From Gilichinskyi gelida (lineage in GTDB: Bacteria > Acidobacteriota > Thermoanaerobaculia > Gp7-AA8), in assembly GCA_038040385.1 (NCBI GenBank), contig JBBPII010000002.1:310001-374000 (forward strand): a DNA stretch of 64,000 nt. The letters are read 5' to 3'. Both the position numbers and the translations under genes were made by a program. Below the pieces are notes generated by a model that was not told where the DNA came from, made no database searches, and was given only the letters and a program-made list of their open reading frames with translations. Below, one piece after another: positions 48,612-56,872 of this stretch (the stretch's first letter is position 1; each line of letters opens with the position of its first letter).

Positions 48612-49682
48612 TCAAATCGTTCTCTCCAACTCCCTCAGCTGCTGAACCAACATGTCGAGACTCCCACGGGCCATCGTGCCGATGCCAGTGTCGCCCATCC
48701 AGTAGCGCGCGACGTAGCCATCGCGCAGCTTCGTGAACTCCGGCGTGCCACCGAGGTTCGAGTTGTGAATCATGTTCAGTCCCTCGATCTCGAGATCGCG
48801 GTTCGTCGATTCGATTGCGCTGCGATAACGCTGCGCAACGTCGACCAGGCGCACCACGTCGACTCTCGTGAGGCTCTTCATCTGCGCGCGGTATGCCAGA
48901 TCGATACGCTCGAAGTCCATTCGGAGCGCGACGCCGTTGATGAACGCCGGGAGGGTGTGCTTGCGCACGCCGGCATTCTCTTCGAGAAAGCGAAGATTGT
49001 TGAGCAGCGCTGAGTCGGCGCCGAGGAATCGGTCGAGACCTTCGCGGAACCGTCTGCTGTCGAGATCGGAGAGCTGCATCTTTTTCGACGCGGCATCGAG
49101 TCCTTTGCGAACGTAGGGCTCGTACCACTCCCACGCGGTGAGGATCGAGGCAGCCGCCTTGCGTGCCTCGTTCTGATCGATCAGCTTCTGCTGCATGGCC
49201 TGCATCGTCGCCAGCGACGGGAGCCGGTTGAGCATCTCGAGAGTCAATCCGCCTTTCAGCCAGTCGGCGACCGCTGTCGCGCCGGCCGAGATGGCGCTAC
49301 CCACCACCGGAATGGCCCCCGCCGCCGCCTTCAGAATCGTGAGGCCGAGCGCGGCGATCGGACCGGCGTTGAACGTATGGGCGTCGACTCCGACGCGTTC
49401 GGCGTAGCCGATCAACGCCTCCTGGTCGTCCGACAGCGGCACGGCGTTCGAGTTCGTCACGATCACCGTGACGCCCGTCTTGAGCCGCTTCGGCTCCATC
49501 AGCTCCTGCCCCTTCTTGTGGATCTGGAGTAGAAGCTCGCCGCGGTCGTACGTCCACTCGTTTACACCACCGGCACCTACCGATCCCTTTGCTCGATTCC
49601 ACTTGAAGAGCTTCGGCGCGTCATCGTTGTCGTTGTAGACCCACCAGTCGACCGAGTCGTTGCTACGATTCACGATTCGCAT
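48612..49682 (-). CDS. Protein with long glycine-rich hydrophobic hairpin, unknown
   Basis: 356 residues without signal peptide. The N-terminal 90 residues are beta-rich (IVNRSNDSVDWWVYND, VTVIVTNSNAVPLSDDQ). Residues about 105-142 are a Gly/Ala-rich hydrophobic stretch (LGLTILKAAAGAIPVVGSAISAGA), a type seen in membrane-inserting hairpins of pore-forming proteins. The rest is helical with many charged residues. No homologue is recognised. It is convergent with purH. A pore-forming or membrane-perturbing role is only a guess from the hydrophobic segment. Confidence 0.7.
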   Translation of the reverse strand: MRIVNRSNDSVDWWVYNDNDDAPKLFKWNRAKGSVGAGGVNEWTYDRGELLLQIHKKGQELMEPKRLKTGVTVIVTNSNAVPLSDDQEALIGYAERVGVDAHTFNAGPIAALGLTILKAAAGAIPVVGSAISAGATAVADWLKGGLTLEMLNRLPSLATMQAMQQKLIDQNEARKAAASILTAWEWYEPYVRKGLDAASKKMQLSDLDSRRFREGLDRFLGADSALLNNLRFLEENAGVRKHTLPAFINGVALRMDFERIDLAYRAQMKSLTRVDVVRLVDVAQRYRSAIESTNRDLEIEGLNMIHNSNLGGTPEFTKLRDGYVARYWMGDTGIGTMARGSLDMLVQQLRELERTI

Positions 49683-49724
49683 GCGGTGAGAATACAGGAG
49701 GCCATCCCGCGGGAACCGGCAAGG

Positions 49725-50501
49725 TTAATCGTGTTTGCGGCGCGGAATCTCCACCTTCCCCGCTACGCGCTCGTAGTCGATGTGCCCGCTCCCTTTGTGG
49801 CGCACCACGAAGTCGCCGCCGACGTCGCTGACTGCCAGGCTGCCGGAGCCCTTGCTGCCGACGGTGACGCCGCGCTTCACGCGGCGGATCTCCACCGAGC
49901 CGGAGCCGTCGGAGGGGATGTCCACCGCGCCGGCGTCGTCGATCTCGATCGATCCGGACGAGTCTTCGATGCGCAGCTTGCCTCCGACGTGGTCGACGGT
50001 GATCTCGCCCGAGGAGTCGTCGATGTTGACGTCGCCGCTGACGTCGCGGATGTGCAGCGAGCCGCTGCTGTCGTGGATGTCGGCGGCGCCGACGCCCTCC
50101 ACGCGCAGCTCGCCGGAGGAGTCGTCGATGCGGATGGGGACGTTGTCGGGAACGATCACCTCGAAGTCGAGCGCGTTGCGGCTCCAGCCGAAGCCGGTGC
50201 TCTCGGGCATGTTGGCTTCGATGCGAACTTCGGATCCGTTGCGCGTCGCGGTGAGGGTGATGCGGCTCAGATTGCCCGCCTCGGACGTGCACGCCGTCCC
50301 CTTCGCCTTCACCTCGTTCGCGCCGCGCGCGCCGGTGACGCGCAGCTCGCCGGCGCGACCGACGATGGCGATGCTCGTCGCGCCGGCCACGGGCGCCGCG
50401 GCGCTGCGGGCGGCGGTGTGGTTGCAGTCATCGAACAATCCGCCGGAGGCGGACGCGGAGGCGGCGGCGAGGACGAGAGCGAGCGACGTCAGTGTGCGCA
50501 T
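49725..50501 (-). CDS. Secreted DUF4097-like beta-helix protein
   Basis: 258 residues. Signal peptide (TLTSLALVLAAASASAS). The mature protein is a ladder of short repeats, each with a Gly-Asp/Ser turn: VEGVGAADIHDSSGS, IRDVSGDVNIDDSSGE, VDHVGGKLRIEDSSGS, then DGSGSVEI and KGSGSLAV. This is the DUF4097/adhesin-like right-handed beta-helix often found in bacterial envelopes. Function unknown. It is divergent from the gene at 50544. Confidence 0.8.
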   Translation of the reverse strand: MRTLTSLALVLAAASASASGGLFDDCNHTAARSAAAPVAGATSIAIVGRAGELRVTGARGANEVKAKGTACTSEAGNLSRITLTATRNGSEVRIEANMPESTGFGWSRNALDFEVIVPDNVPIRIDDSSGELRVEGVGAADIHDSSGSLHIRDVSGDVNIDDSSGEITVDHVGGKLRIEDSSGSIEIDDAGAVDIPSDGSGSVEIRRVKRGVTVGSKGSGSLAVSDVGGDFVVRHKGSGHIDYERVAGKVEIPRRKHD

Positions 50502-50543
50502 GCCGCTTCTTACGTGAGCGGCGGGCGGCGGTTGCATGATTTC

Positions 50544-51074
50544 ATGGCACCCGCGATGGATCTCCAGTCGTACCTGCGCCCGCTCTACCAGGACCTCGAC
50601 GGCGTCACCCGCTTCGACGCGGTGGAGCGCGTCGCGCGGATCGCGCGGCGGCTCTACACCCCGGCCTCGGAGGACGACGCGCGCCCCTTCGAGCTGCTCC
50701 TGCTCTTCCACGGCCTCGGGAAGTGGCTGGACAAGATGGGCAGTCTGTCGCGCACGGCGCTGGCCGTGGACGGGCTCTCGGAGGCGGAGTTGCGGCAGAC
50801 CGCGGCGTCCATCGCCCGGCTCGACGCGCCGGCCAGCGACGCCGAGCGCGCCGTCGCCGCGGCGCTCCTCATCGACCACGCCGGCGTGCGCGGGCTGGCG
50901 GAGCGGCTGGCGCGCTCGCGGCGCGAGGGACAGTCGGTCGCCGACGTGGTGCGCGCCGCGCTGGCCGACGACGAGCGGCCGGAGTGGCTCAGCGCCGAGG
51001 CGGCGGCCTGGCTGGAGGAGCGGCGGGTGACGCGCCGCGAGTTCTGCCGCGCCATCCTCGAGGAAGCCCAATAG
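50544..51074 (+). CDS. Helical cytoplasmic protein of unknown function
   Basis: 176 residues (ATG 50556 is an alternative start). Almost entirely helical. FELLLLFHGLGKWLDKMG and LLIDHAGVRGLAERL contain isolated His residues that recall HD-domain phosphohydrolases, but the HD doublet is missing, so I do not assign that activity. The sequence is very Ala/Arg-rich. It converges on the tyrosinase gene, 11 bases away. Confidence 0.6.
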   Translation: MAPAMDLQSYLRPLYQDLDGVTRFDAVERVARIARRLYTPASEDDARPFELLLLFHGLGKWLDKMGSLSRTALAVDGLSEAELRQTAASIARLDAPASDAERAVAAALLIDHAGVRGLAERLARSRREGQSVADVVRAALADDERPEWLSAEAAAWLEERRVTRREFCRAILEEAQ

Positions 51075-51085
51075 TACGATTCGTA

Positions 51086-52540
51086 CTATTCCTCGACCAG
51101 CCGCACCGCCTTGAAACTCACCTTCCCCTCGAGTCTGAGTGGCACCTCGCGTCCCTGCGCGTCGAGCGGACCGCGGGGGACGAAGGTGACGTCGATGTTG
51201 CCGCCGTTGGCGGTGATGACCTTCTTCGCCGGAGCGTCGATGCGGAACGCCGCGGTGAAGTCGTGCATCTCCGCGCCGAACGGCGCCAGGTTGCCGACGT
51301 AATTCGGCAGGCTCGGATCGGGCTTCGTCCCCGCGGGGAGGGCGATGTACACCTCGTAGATCACGCCCGGAGGCGCGGTGACGGTGACCCCTTCGATGCG
51401 CAACACTAACGCGCGCGCTGCCAGCGTGCGGGCGGCCGAACCCTTCGGCACGGTCACCCGCACCGCCGACGGCGCCGCCCCAAGCTCGACCGCCTGCGGC
51501 TGTGCTTTGATGGTGGTCTTATTGAGATCCGTGGCGACCACCGTCCCGAGGGTGGTGCCCGGAGGGCACGTTTGCGCCGGCACCGCCGGCACGCCCTGGT
51601 ACGAGTAGCCGAGCTGCGGCAGCGCGTTGATCACGCTGCTCACCCTCTTCGGCACTGTCGCGCCCTGCGTCGCTGCTTTTGCGTCGGGGAAGGAGAAGGC
51701 CTGACGGCACCACGTGCTGTTGTTCGGATCCGTCCGCCCGCCGCCCATCGTCAGCCAGAAGTCCCACACCCGGTCGATGTTCGCGTGATGGGCCCAGAAG
51801 ATCGGATCGCGGGCCGCGGTGCCGAACGATCCCATGAATCCGCCGATGGCCACGTGCACCGAGTCGTGCGGCGTCGTCTCCAGACGCCCATGCGGCGAGG
51901 CGCCGTGATTCGGCGCGTTGAGCTGCTGGCTGCCGAAGCTCGCCGAGGTGCCGGTTGGACCGGCGAAGTTGGTGAAGCTTCCTGCGATCGAGAGGTTGAC
52001 CGCCGACGCCGGAAGCTGCCCGCCGGCGTTGAGGGTCGCGTTGCGCTGCGGGATGAACAGCACGTTGCCGGTGGTCGGCGTTCGGTACATCGGCGGGATC
52101 GCTCGCTGCGTCACGTCGGTGTAGTCCCAAAACGGCAGCGCGAAGTTGGCGTCGCCGGAGAGCTTGGAGATGGCGCGCTCGAAGAACCAGAGGTACATCC
52201 GGTGCCACGGCAGGAACCACCAATGCCCGTGCTGGCAGGTGTTCCACAGCGGGTTGCTGCCGCTCGGAGGGGCGGGGCCGATGCCATGGATGTTGGCGAA
52301 GTTGTTCCAGTTGAGCGGATTCGACGCCGGCAGTGCCTGCATCGCCGCGATTCCCCTCTTGAGCGAGACGATGGTCAGGCTGGTGGCCGTCAGGTTCTTC
52401 AGGTTCGGCCGGACCACCGCGGCGAAGGCGTCGTCGGTGACGCCGAGGAAGTCGAGGATGGGGCCGGAGAAGAGTGCCGCCGAGGCGGCGACGCCGGTTT
52501 TCTTCAGGAACTGCCGGCGCGACGAGCGGGATCGCGACAT
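51086..52540 (-). CDS. Tat-exported tyrosinase / polyphenol oxidase
   Basis: 484 residues. A twin-arginine leader (SSRRQFLKKTGVAASAALFSG) implies export of a folded copper protein. CuA site: His residues in IHGIGP, TCQHGHWWFLPWHRMYLW; CuB site: HDSVHVAIGG and DPIFWAHHANIDRVWDFW. The C-terminal 120 residues form a beta domain (LVLRIEGVTV, VSFKAVRLVEE) that may shield the active site as in plant and fungal proenzymes. AAGGAGG lies shortly before the start. It oxidises phenols to quinones. The gene next to it upstream encodes a stand-alone copy of the C-terminal domain. Confidence 0.92.
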   Translation of the reverse strand: MSRSRSSRRQFLKKTGVAASAALFSGPILDFLGVTDDAFAAVVRPNLKNLTATSLTIVSLKRGIAAMQALPASNPLNWNNFANIHGIGPAPPSGSNPLWNTCQHGHWWFLPWHRMYLWFFERAISKLSGDANFALPFWDYTDVTQRAIPPMYRTPTTGNVLFIPQRNATLNAGGQLPASAVNLSIAGSFTNFAGPTGTSASFGSQQLNAPNHGASPHGRLETTPHDSVHVAIGGFMGSFGTAARDPIFWAHHANIDRVWDFWLTMGGGRTDPNNSTWCRQAFSFPDAKAATQGATVPKRVSSVINALPQLGYSYQGVPAVPAQTCPPGTTLGTVVATDLNKTTIKAQPQAVELGAAPSAVRVTVPKGSAARTLAARALVLRIEGVTVTAPPGVIYEVYIALPAGTKPDPSLPNYVGNLAPFGAEMHDFTAAFRIDAPAKKVITANGGNIDVTFVPRGPLDAQGREVPLRLEGKVSFKAVRLVEE

Positions 52541-52583
52541 ACCTGCCTCCTTTTTTCGAAGGCCGGAAGTATATCGCTGCTCG

Positions 52584-53060
52584 CTACTCTTCGACGATGC
52601 GGAGCCGCTGGAAGGTAATGGTGCCCTTGGCAGGCGCGATGGGAGCGAAGGTGATGGCTAGTGATTTCGCGCCGCCCGCTAGTGCCCCTTCCACAACCGC
52701 ATCGAGCGGCGCCGAGGCGATGTATTTGCCGTTCTGCTCCTCGGCGCCATACGTGGCGAGCGTGCCGGCGACGGCGTCGCCCACCCGCACCTCCCACACA
52801 CCGACCTCACCCTCCACCGCGATCCCTTCGATGCGCAGCATGAGATGACGCTTCGGATCGCGGGCCACGGCGAGAGCGCGCGTCCGCTCCCGCCCGAGGT
52901 TGAGAGTGAGCGTAACCGGTGCGCTGCGCAGCTCGGTGCGCCCCTCACGAATGGCGATCGATCGAGATCCGGAAGCGTCCACGTTCAGACAGGCAATGAG
53001 AAGGAAGGCGGCGATGGCGGGACCGCGAGACCGCGAGACCCCGAGACCCCGCAACCTCAC
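52584..53060 (-). CDS. Secreted stand-alone tyrosinase C-terminal-like domain
   Basis: 158 residues with a basic N-terminus and hydrophobic signal (GPAIAAFLLIACLNVDASG). The mature part parallels the C-terminal domain of the adjacent tyrosinase: LMLRIEGIAVEGEVGVWEV compares with LVLRIEGVTVTAPPGVIYEV, and both end in [FR]xx[RL][RI]VEE (LRIVEE and VRLVEE). It overlaps the HD-GYP gene by 4 bases and precedes tyrosinase by 43. It may be a chaperone or cap for the copper enzyme; this is inference. Confidence 0.7.
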   Translation of the reverse strand: MRLRGLGVSRSRGPAIAAFLLIACLNVDASGSRSIAIREGRTELRSAPVTLTLNLGRERTRALAVARDPKRHLMLRIEGIAVEGEVGVWEVRVGDAVAGTLATYGAEEQNGKYIASAPLDAVVEGALAGGAKSLAITFAPIAPAKGTITFQRLRIVEE

Positions 53061-54982
53061 GTCCTCAGCACTCCCGCACGCTCGAACACCTTCGCCTCGA
53101 TGAACACCCCGACCAGCGACCCGTCGAGCAGCCCGTCGTTCATCTCCATCTTCAGGATGTCGAGGGCCCGTTCGGTCGGCACGGCGCGCTTGTACGGGCG
53201 GTCGTTCGCGGTGAGGGCGTCGTAGATGTCGGACACCGTCATCATCCGCGACTGGATGGGGATGTCTTCCGCCGCCAGCTTGCGCGGATAGCCCCGCCCG
53301 TTGAGTTTCTCGTGGTGCGCATACGCGAAGTTCGCCACGTTCGAGAGGTCCTTGGTCCAGGGGATCTTCTGGAGGAAGTGGAAGGTATGGGTGACGTGGC
53401 TCTCGATTTCCTGCCGCTCGACGGCGTCGAGGTTGCCTTTGCGGATGGAGAGGATCTTCGCCTCGTCCGGGCTCACCAGGCGGCGGCGCGTCCCGCGCAG
53501 GTCATCGAACTCCATCTCCGCGATCTGTTGGAGATACTGGAACTCCCCTTCCGGCAGGACGGTCGGCTCGTTCGACTGCGCCACGAACGCGAAGTCCTTC
53601 TGCAGCCGATCGAGCTCCGCGGCCACCTCGGCGTCGATCTTCGAGGCGAACGCCTCCCACCCGTCCCGCCCGTACTGCACCAGGTAGTCGATCTTCCGCT
53701 TGTTGGCCTCGTTCTCCGCCGACTTCATGACGAACTCGAATCGGGCGCGGATGGTGTCGAGCTGCAGCGGGTAGAGCTTCTTCTCCTTGACCAGCACCTG
53801 CTCCCGGACGCCGACTTTGCCGAAGTCGTGCAGCAGCGAGGCGTAGCGGATCTCGCGGATCTGATCGGAGGTGAAGCGGATGTCGCGAAAGGAGCCGCTG
53901 TCGATGCGGTCCACGACCTTCGCCAGCTCCACGGTGAGGTCGGCGACGCGGAACGAGTGGCCGGAGGTGGTCGGATCGCGCTGCTCGATGGCCGTGACCG
54001 CGGCGGTGACGAAGCCCTCGAAGAGGCGCTCGATCGATTCGTAGAGCTGGTTGTTCTCGACGGCGACGGCGGCCTGGCCGGCGAGGGAGCGCATCAGCTC
54101 GATGATCTCCTCGTCGAACGGGATCACTTCGTGCGGCACCGTCGCGGCGGTCAGCTTCGCCGGTGCGCCCGGACGCTTGCGGTTGATGAGCTGCAGGACG
54201 CCGATGACTTCCCCGACGTGGTTGGTCATCGGGAAGACGAGCATGGAGCGCGTCAGGTAGCCGTTGACCTCGTCGAACGAGGTGTTGATGGTGTACTCGA
54301 CGCCGGACGGAAGATTGTAGGCGTCGTCGATGACCAGGGTTTCGCCGGTGAGGGCCACGTTGCCCGCGAGGCTCTTCCGCGTAGCGTGAAGAATCTTTTC
54401 TTCGAAGGCCTCCACGTCGATGGAGTCGTTCTGCGCCAGCTTCCAGCGCAGCACCCGCTCGCCGTTGAGCTGGTCGACGAGATAGAGCGACCCGGCGTCG
54501 GAGCGGGAAAGCTCGCGGGCCTTGCCGAGGATCTTGGTCAGGAGGACGGAGTGGTCGCGCTCGGCGGAGAGGGCGATGCCGACGGCGCTGACTTCGCGCA
54601 GCTCACGCGTGCGGTCGCCGAGCAGGCGCTCGAGCTGGTCGGCGCGCAGCTTCTGGTAGAGAAATTGGTAGGCGCGCTTGACGGCGTTGAGCAGAACGGT
54701 GGGCGACGGGTTTTCCGCCAGATGAAAATAGATGTTGTCGTCGGTGAGCCAGCGCGGCTGCTCGGTGAGGCCGATGCCGACCACCGCGGTGCGCGCGTCG
54801 AGAGCGCTCGGACGGCCGGTGGCGATGCCGGGATCGACGAGCACGACGCGCAGCGCGCCGCCGTCACTGCCGAGGTTCTCGAGGCTGTCGAGCGACTGGG
54901 GTGAGATCGACTCGCCGGTCAGTGCATCGGCGTACCGCCCGATCGGAAACCCCGCCGGGTGGATCAGTGTAAGCGTTTGCAT
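53057..54982 (-). CDS. GAF / HD-GYP signalling protein
   Basis: 641 residues. A divergent receiver-like N-terminal domain (about 1-110, with VVLVDPG and lacking the usual acidic doublet) and a short coiled coil lead to a GAF domain (about 140-310; SDAGSLYLVD, GVLQLINRK). The C-terminal HD-GYP domain has HSFRVADL, LLHDFGKVGV and HHEKLNGRGYP, the metal and GYP residues of c-di-GMP phosphodiesterases. The start at 54982 begins the first domain cleanly. It overlaps the small secreted protein gene by 4 bases, an unusual operon partner. Confidence 0.87.
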   Translation of the reverse strand: MQTLTLIHPAGFPIGRYADALTGESISPQSLDSLENLGSDGGALRVVLVDPGIATGRPSALDARTAVVGIGLTEQPRWLTDDNIYFHLAENPSPTVLLNAVKRAYQFLYQKLRADQLERLLGDRTRELREVSAVGIALSAERDHSVLLTKILGKARELSRSDAGSLYLVDQLNGERVLRWKLAQNDSIDVEAFEEKILHATRKSLAGNVALTGETLVIDDAYNLPSGVEYTINTSFDEVNGYLTRSMLVFPMTNHVGEVIGVLQLINRKRPGAPAKLTAATVPHEVIPFDEEIIELMRSLAGQAAVAVENNQLYESIERLFEGFVTAAVTAIEQRDPTTSGHSFRVADLTVELAKVVDRIDSGSFRDIRFTSDQIREIRYASLLHDFGKVGVREQVLVKEKKLYPLQLDTIRARFEFVMKSAENEANKRKIDYLVQYGRDGWEAFASKIDAEVAAELDRLQKDFAFVAQSNEPTVLPEGEFQYLQQIAEMEFDDLRGTRRRLVSPDEAKILSIRKGNLDAVERQEIESHVTHTFHFLQKIPWTKDLSNVANFAYAHHEKLNGRGYPRKLAAEDIPIQSRMMTVSDIYDALTANDRPYKRAVPTERALDILKMEMNDGLLDGSLVGVFIEAKVFERAGVLRT

Positions 54983-55136
54983 TTTACCGAACGAGGGCTG
55001 CAACGGGCCTCGAAGTCTCAAACTTCCATGCAACAGCGGAGCCCGCTCGACGTCTGCCAATTATCGTCCATTCAGGAGAGAATGTAGCCCCCGGCGCGCC
55101 TGTTGAGCGGCCTGCATCATCCATGAGGAGGGTAGT

Positions 55137-56399
55137 TTGGCGGCCTACACCACCGACACCATCGATCCAAAACACCACGACGCCTTGATGGCGTGGCAGA
55201 AGAAAAACTTCCCGGAGCTGGAGTTCCTCCAGCGCAACTGGACCAAGAACTACGCCAGCCAGACGCCGTTCCAGCTCTTTGCGAAAATCGGAAAACTGAA
55301 CTCCGAATCCATCCAGTTCGGCCGCCTGGCCGGACAGCCGCGCTACGAGCACGCCGGCGACATGGTCGGCAACATGTTCTACTCGGCGCGCGACATCATC
55401 CGCGCCCAGGCTTCCACCGAGCTCGGCTCCATCCAGCAGCACCGGCTGACTCTGGAGGAAGCGCCCACCGATCAGATGAAGATGGCCGTCCTCCGCATCA
55501 TGGCCGAGGAGCTGCGCCACGCGTATCAGATGTTCTGGGTCCTCGACCACGACGCGTCGTGGAAGAAGCCGGGCCACCCCGACGTGGCGCAGGACACCAT
55601 GGACGAGCTGCTGGCGATGGAGCTCGGCGACCACGTCCTCGACGCGTTCAACATCCCGTTCGTCAATTTCCTCGACAACGTCGTCTTCGCCACGGCCATC
55701 GACCTGGTCGGGAAGTACCAGCTCGAGATGCAGAAGGTCTTCTCGTACGCGCCGATGGCGCGCTCCATGGGACCGATGCTGTCCGAGGAGGGATTCCACA
55801 TCGGATCGGGACGCGGATTCCTCCGCGACCTCGCAGTGAGCGCGACCACCGCCGACGGCGCGCGTTACTCGATCGACGACATCCAGCGCACCATCAACAT
55901 GTGGGTACCGCGCGGGCTGGAGATGTTCGGCAACGAGCGCGGCGGCGAGACGGCGCTGGCGTTCGGCTTCAAGGATCGCAACAACGGCACCGCGCAGAGC
56001 GAGTACTACAACGAAGTGCGCGAGGTGCTGGAACTGGTGAACGTCGCGGTGGTGCAGGCGAAGGTGAAGGACGTCACCGCGCCCGACGCCCGCAGCATCG
56101 TGCGCGAGGTGCAGGACACCGGCGAGTCGATCCGCGGCGTCAAGCCCGAGGACATGCTGTTCGCGCCCGACACGAAGTTCTTCCGCGCCCGCGGCATGGA
56201 GGACATCGTCTTCATGCCCTACGACGTCTACGGCAACCTCCTGACCGAGGAAGGCCGGCCGGTCAGCGGCGAGAAGTACCTCGACTACCTCGGCGGCGTC
56301 CTTCCCGGCTACTACATGCAGGACCGCGAGTTCGCGAAGTACCGGGAGGCGCTGCTCGGCCACCAAGCCCCCACCTCCGGCCGCAGCTACGGCTGGTAG
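55137..56399 (+). CDS. PaaA/BoxB-type diiron oxygenase
   Basis: 420 residues. Ferritin-like four-helix diiron protein of the phenylacetyl-CoA/benzoyl-CoA epoxidase family: STELGSIQQHR and MAEELRHAYQM (Glu-Glu-x2-His) in the first helix pair, MELGDHVLDAF and SEEGFHIGSG supplying the second set of ligands. TTG start at 55137 chosen because AGGAGG lies 5 bases upstream. Other subunits of the Paa or Box pathways (reductase, ring-opening enzymes) are absent here, so the substrate may be a different CoA ester. Homology alone does not decide between PaaA and BoxB. Confidence 0.8.
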   Translation: MAAYTTDTIDPKHHDALMAWQKKNFPELEFLQRNWTKNYASQTPFQLFAKIGKLNSESIQFGRLAGQPRYEHAGDMVGNMFYSARDIIRAQASTELGSIQQHRLTLEEAPTDQMKMAVLRIMAEELRHAYQMFWVLDHDASWKKPGHPDVAQDTMDELLAMELGDHVLDAFNIPFVNFLDNVVFATAIDLVGKYQLEMQKVFSYAPMARSMGPMLSEEGFHIGSGRGFLRDLAVSATTADGARYSIDDIQRTINMWVPRGLEMFGNERGGETALAFGFKDRNNGTAQSEYYNEVREVLELVNVAVVQAKVKDVTAPDARSIVREVQDTGESIRGVKPEDMLFAPDTKFFRARGMEDIVFMPYDVYGNLLTEEGRPVSGEKYLDYLGGVLPGYYMQDREFAKYREALLGHQAPTSGRSYGW

Positions 56400-56437
56400 A
56401 GGGGTCTGATCCCCGACCCGTGCTACGCTTTCGCGCG

Positions 56438-56872
56438 ATGCGGCGATTAAGCAACCTTTTCCTTGTACTTCTTTTGCTTCTCGTCAGTTGCGGTAAGCTC
56501 AAAGAGCTCACCGCCCCCGACGGCGGCCTCGGCGGTGAGCCGATCGATCCCACCGCCACCCTCACCCGCGTACAGAACGAGGTCTTCACTCCTACCTGCG
56601 CGGCGCTCGGCTGCCACGACCCCCTTGGGCACCAGGAAAACATGATTCTGACGACGGGCCGCTCATTCGCGAACAGCGTCGGCGTGACGAGCAATCAGAA
56701 CCCGTCGATCAAGCGCGTCGCGCCGAGCGACCCCGCCAACTCGTACCTCTATCGCAAGATCACCGGCTCCGGCATCACCGGCGACCGCATGCCGCAGGGT
56801 GGCCCCTTCCTGAACGATGCGCAGATCAAGTTGGTGAGGGACTGGATCCGTCGAGGAGCGCCGAATGACTAG
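56438..56872 (+). CDS. Lipoprotein with cytochrome c-like haem motif
   Basis: 144 residues. Lipoprotein signal LFLVLLLLLVSCGK. The mature part has TCAALGCHDPLG, a CX4CH haem-like motif, longer than the normal CXXCH, and a later DRMPQGGPFLNDAQIKLVRDWI with a possible Met ligand. This pattern is common in small secreted haem-domain proteins of environmental bacteria. Covalent haem attachment via CX4CH is plausible but not certain. Its end overlaps the DUF5777 gene by 8 bases, so both are in one operon. Confidence 0.75.
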   Translation: MRRLSNLFLVLLLLLVSCGKLKELTAPDGGLGGEPIDPTATLTRVQNEVFTPTCAALGCHDPLGHQENMILTTGRSFANSVGVTSNQNPSIKRVAPSDPANSYLYRKITGSGITGDRMPQGGPFLNDAQIKLVRDWIRRGAPND

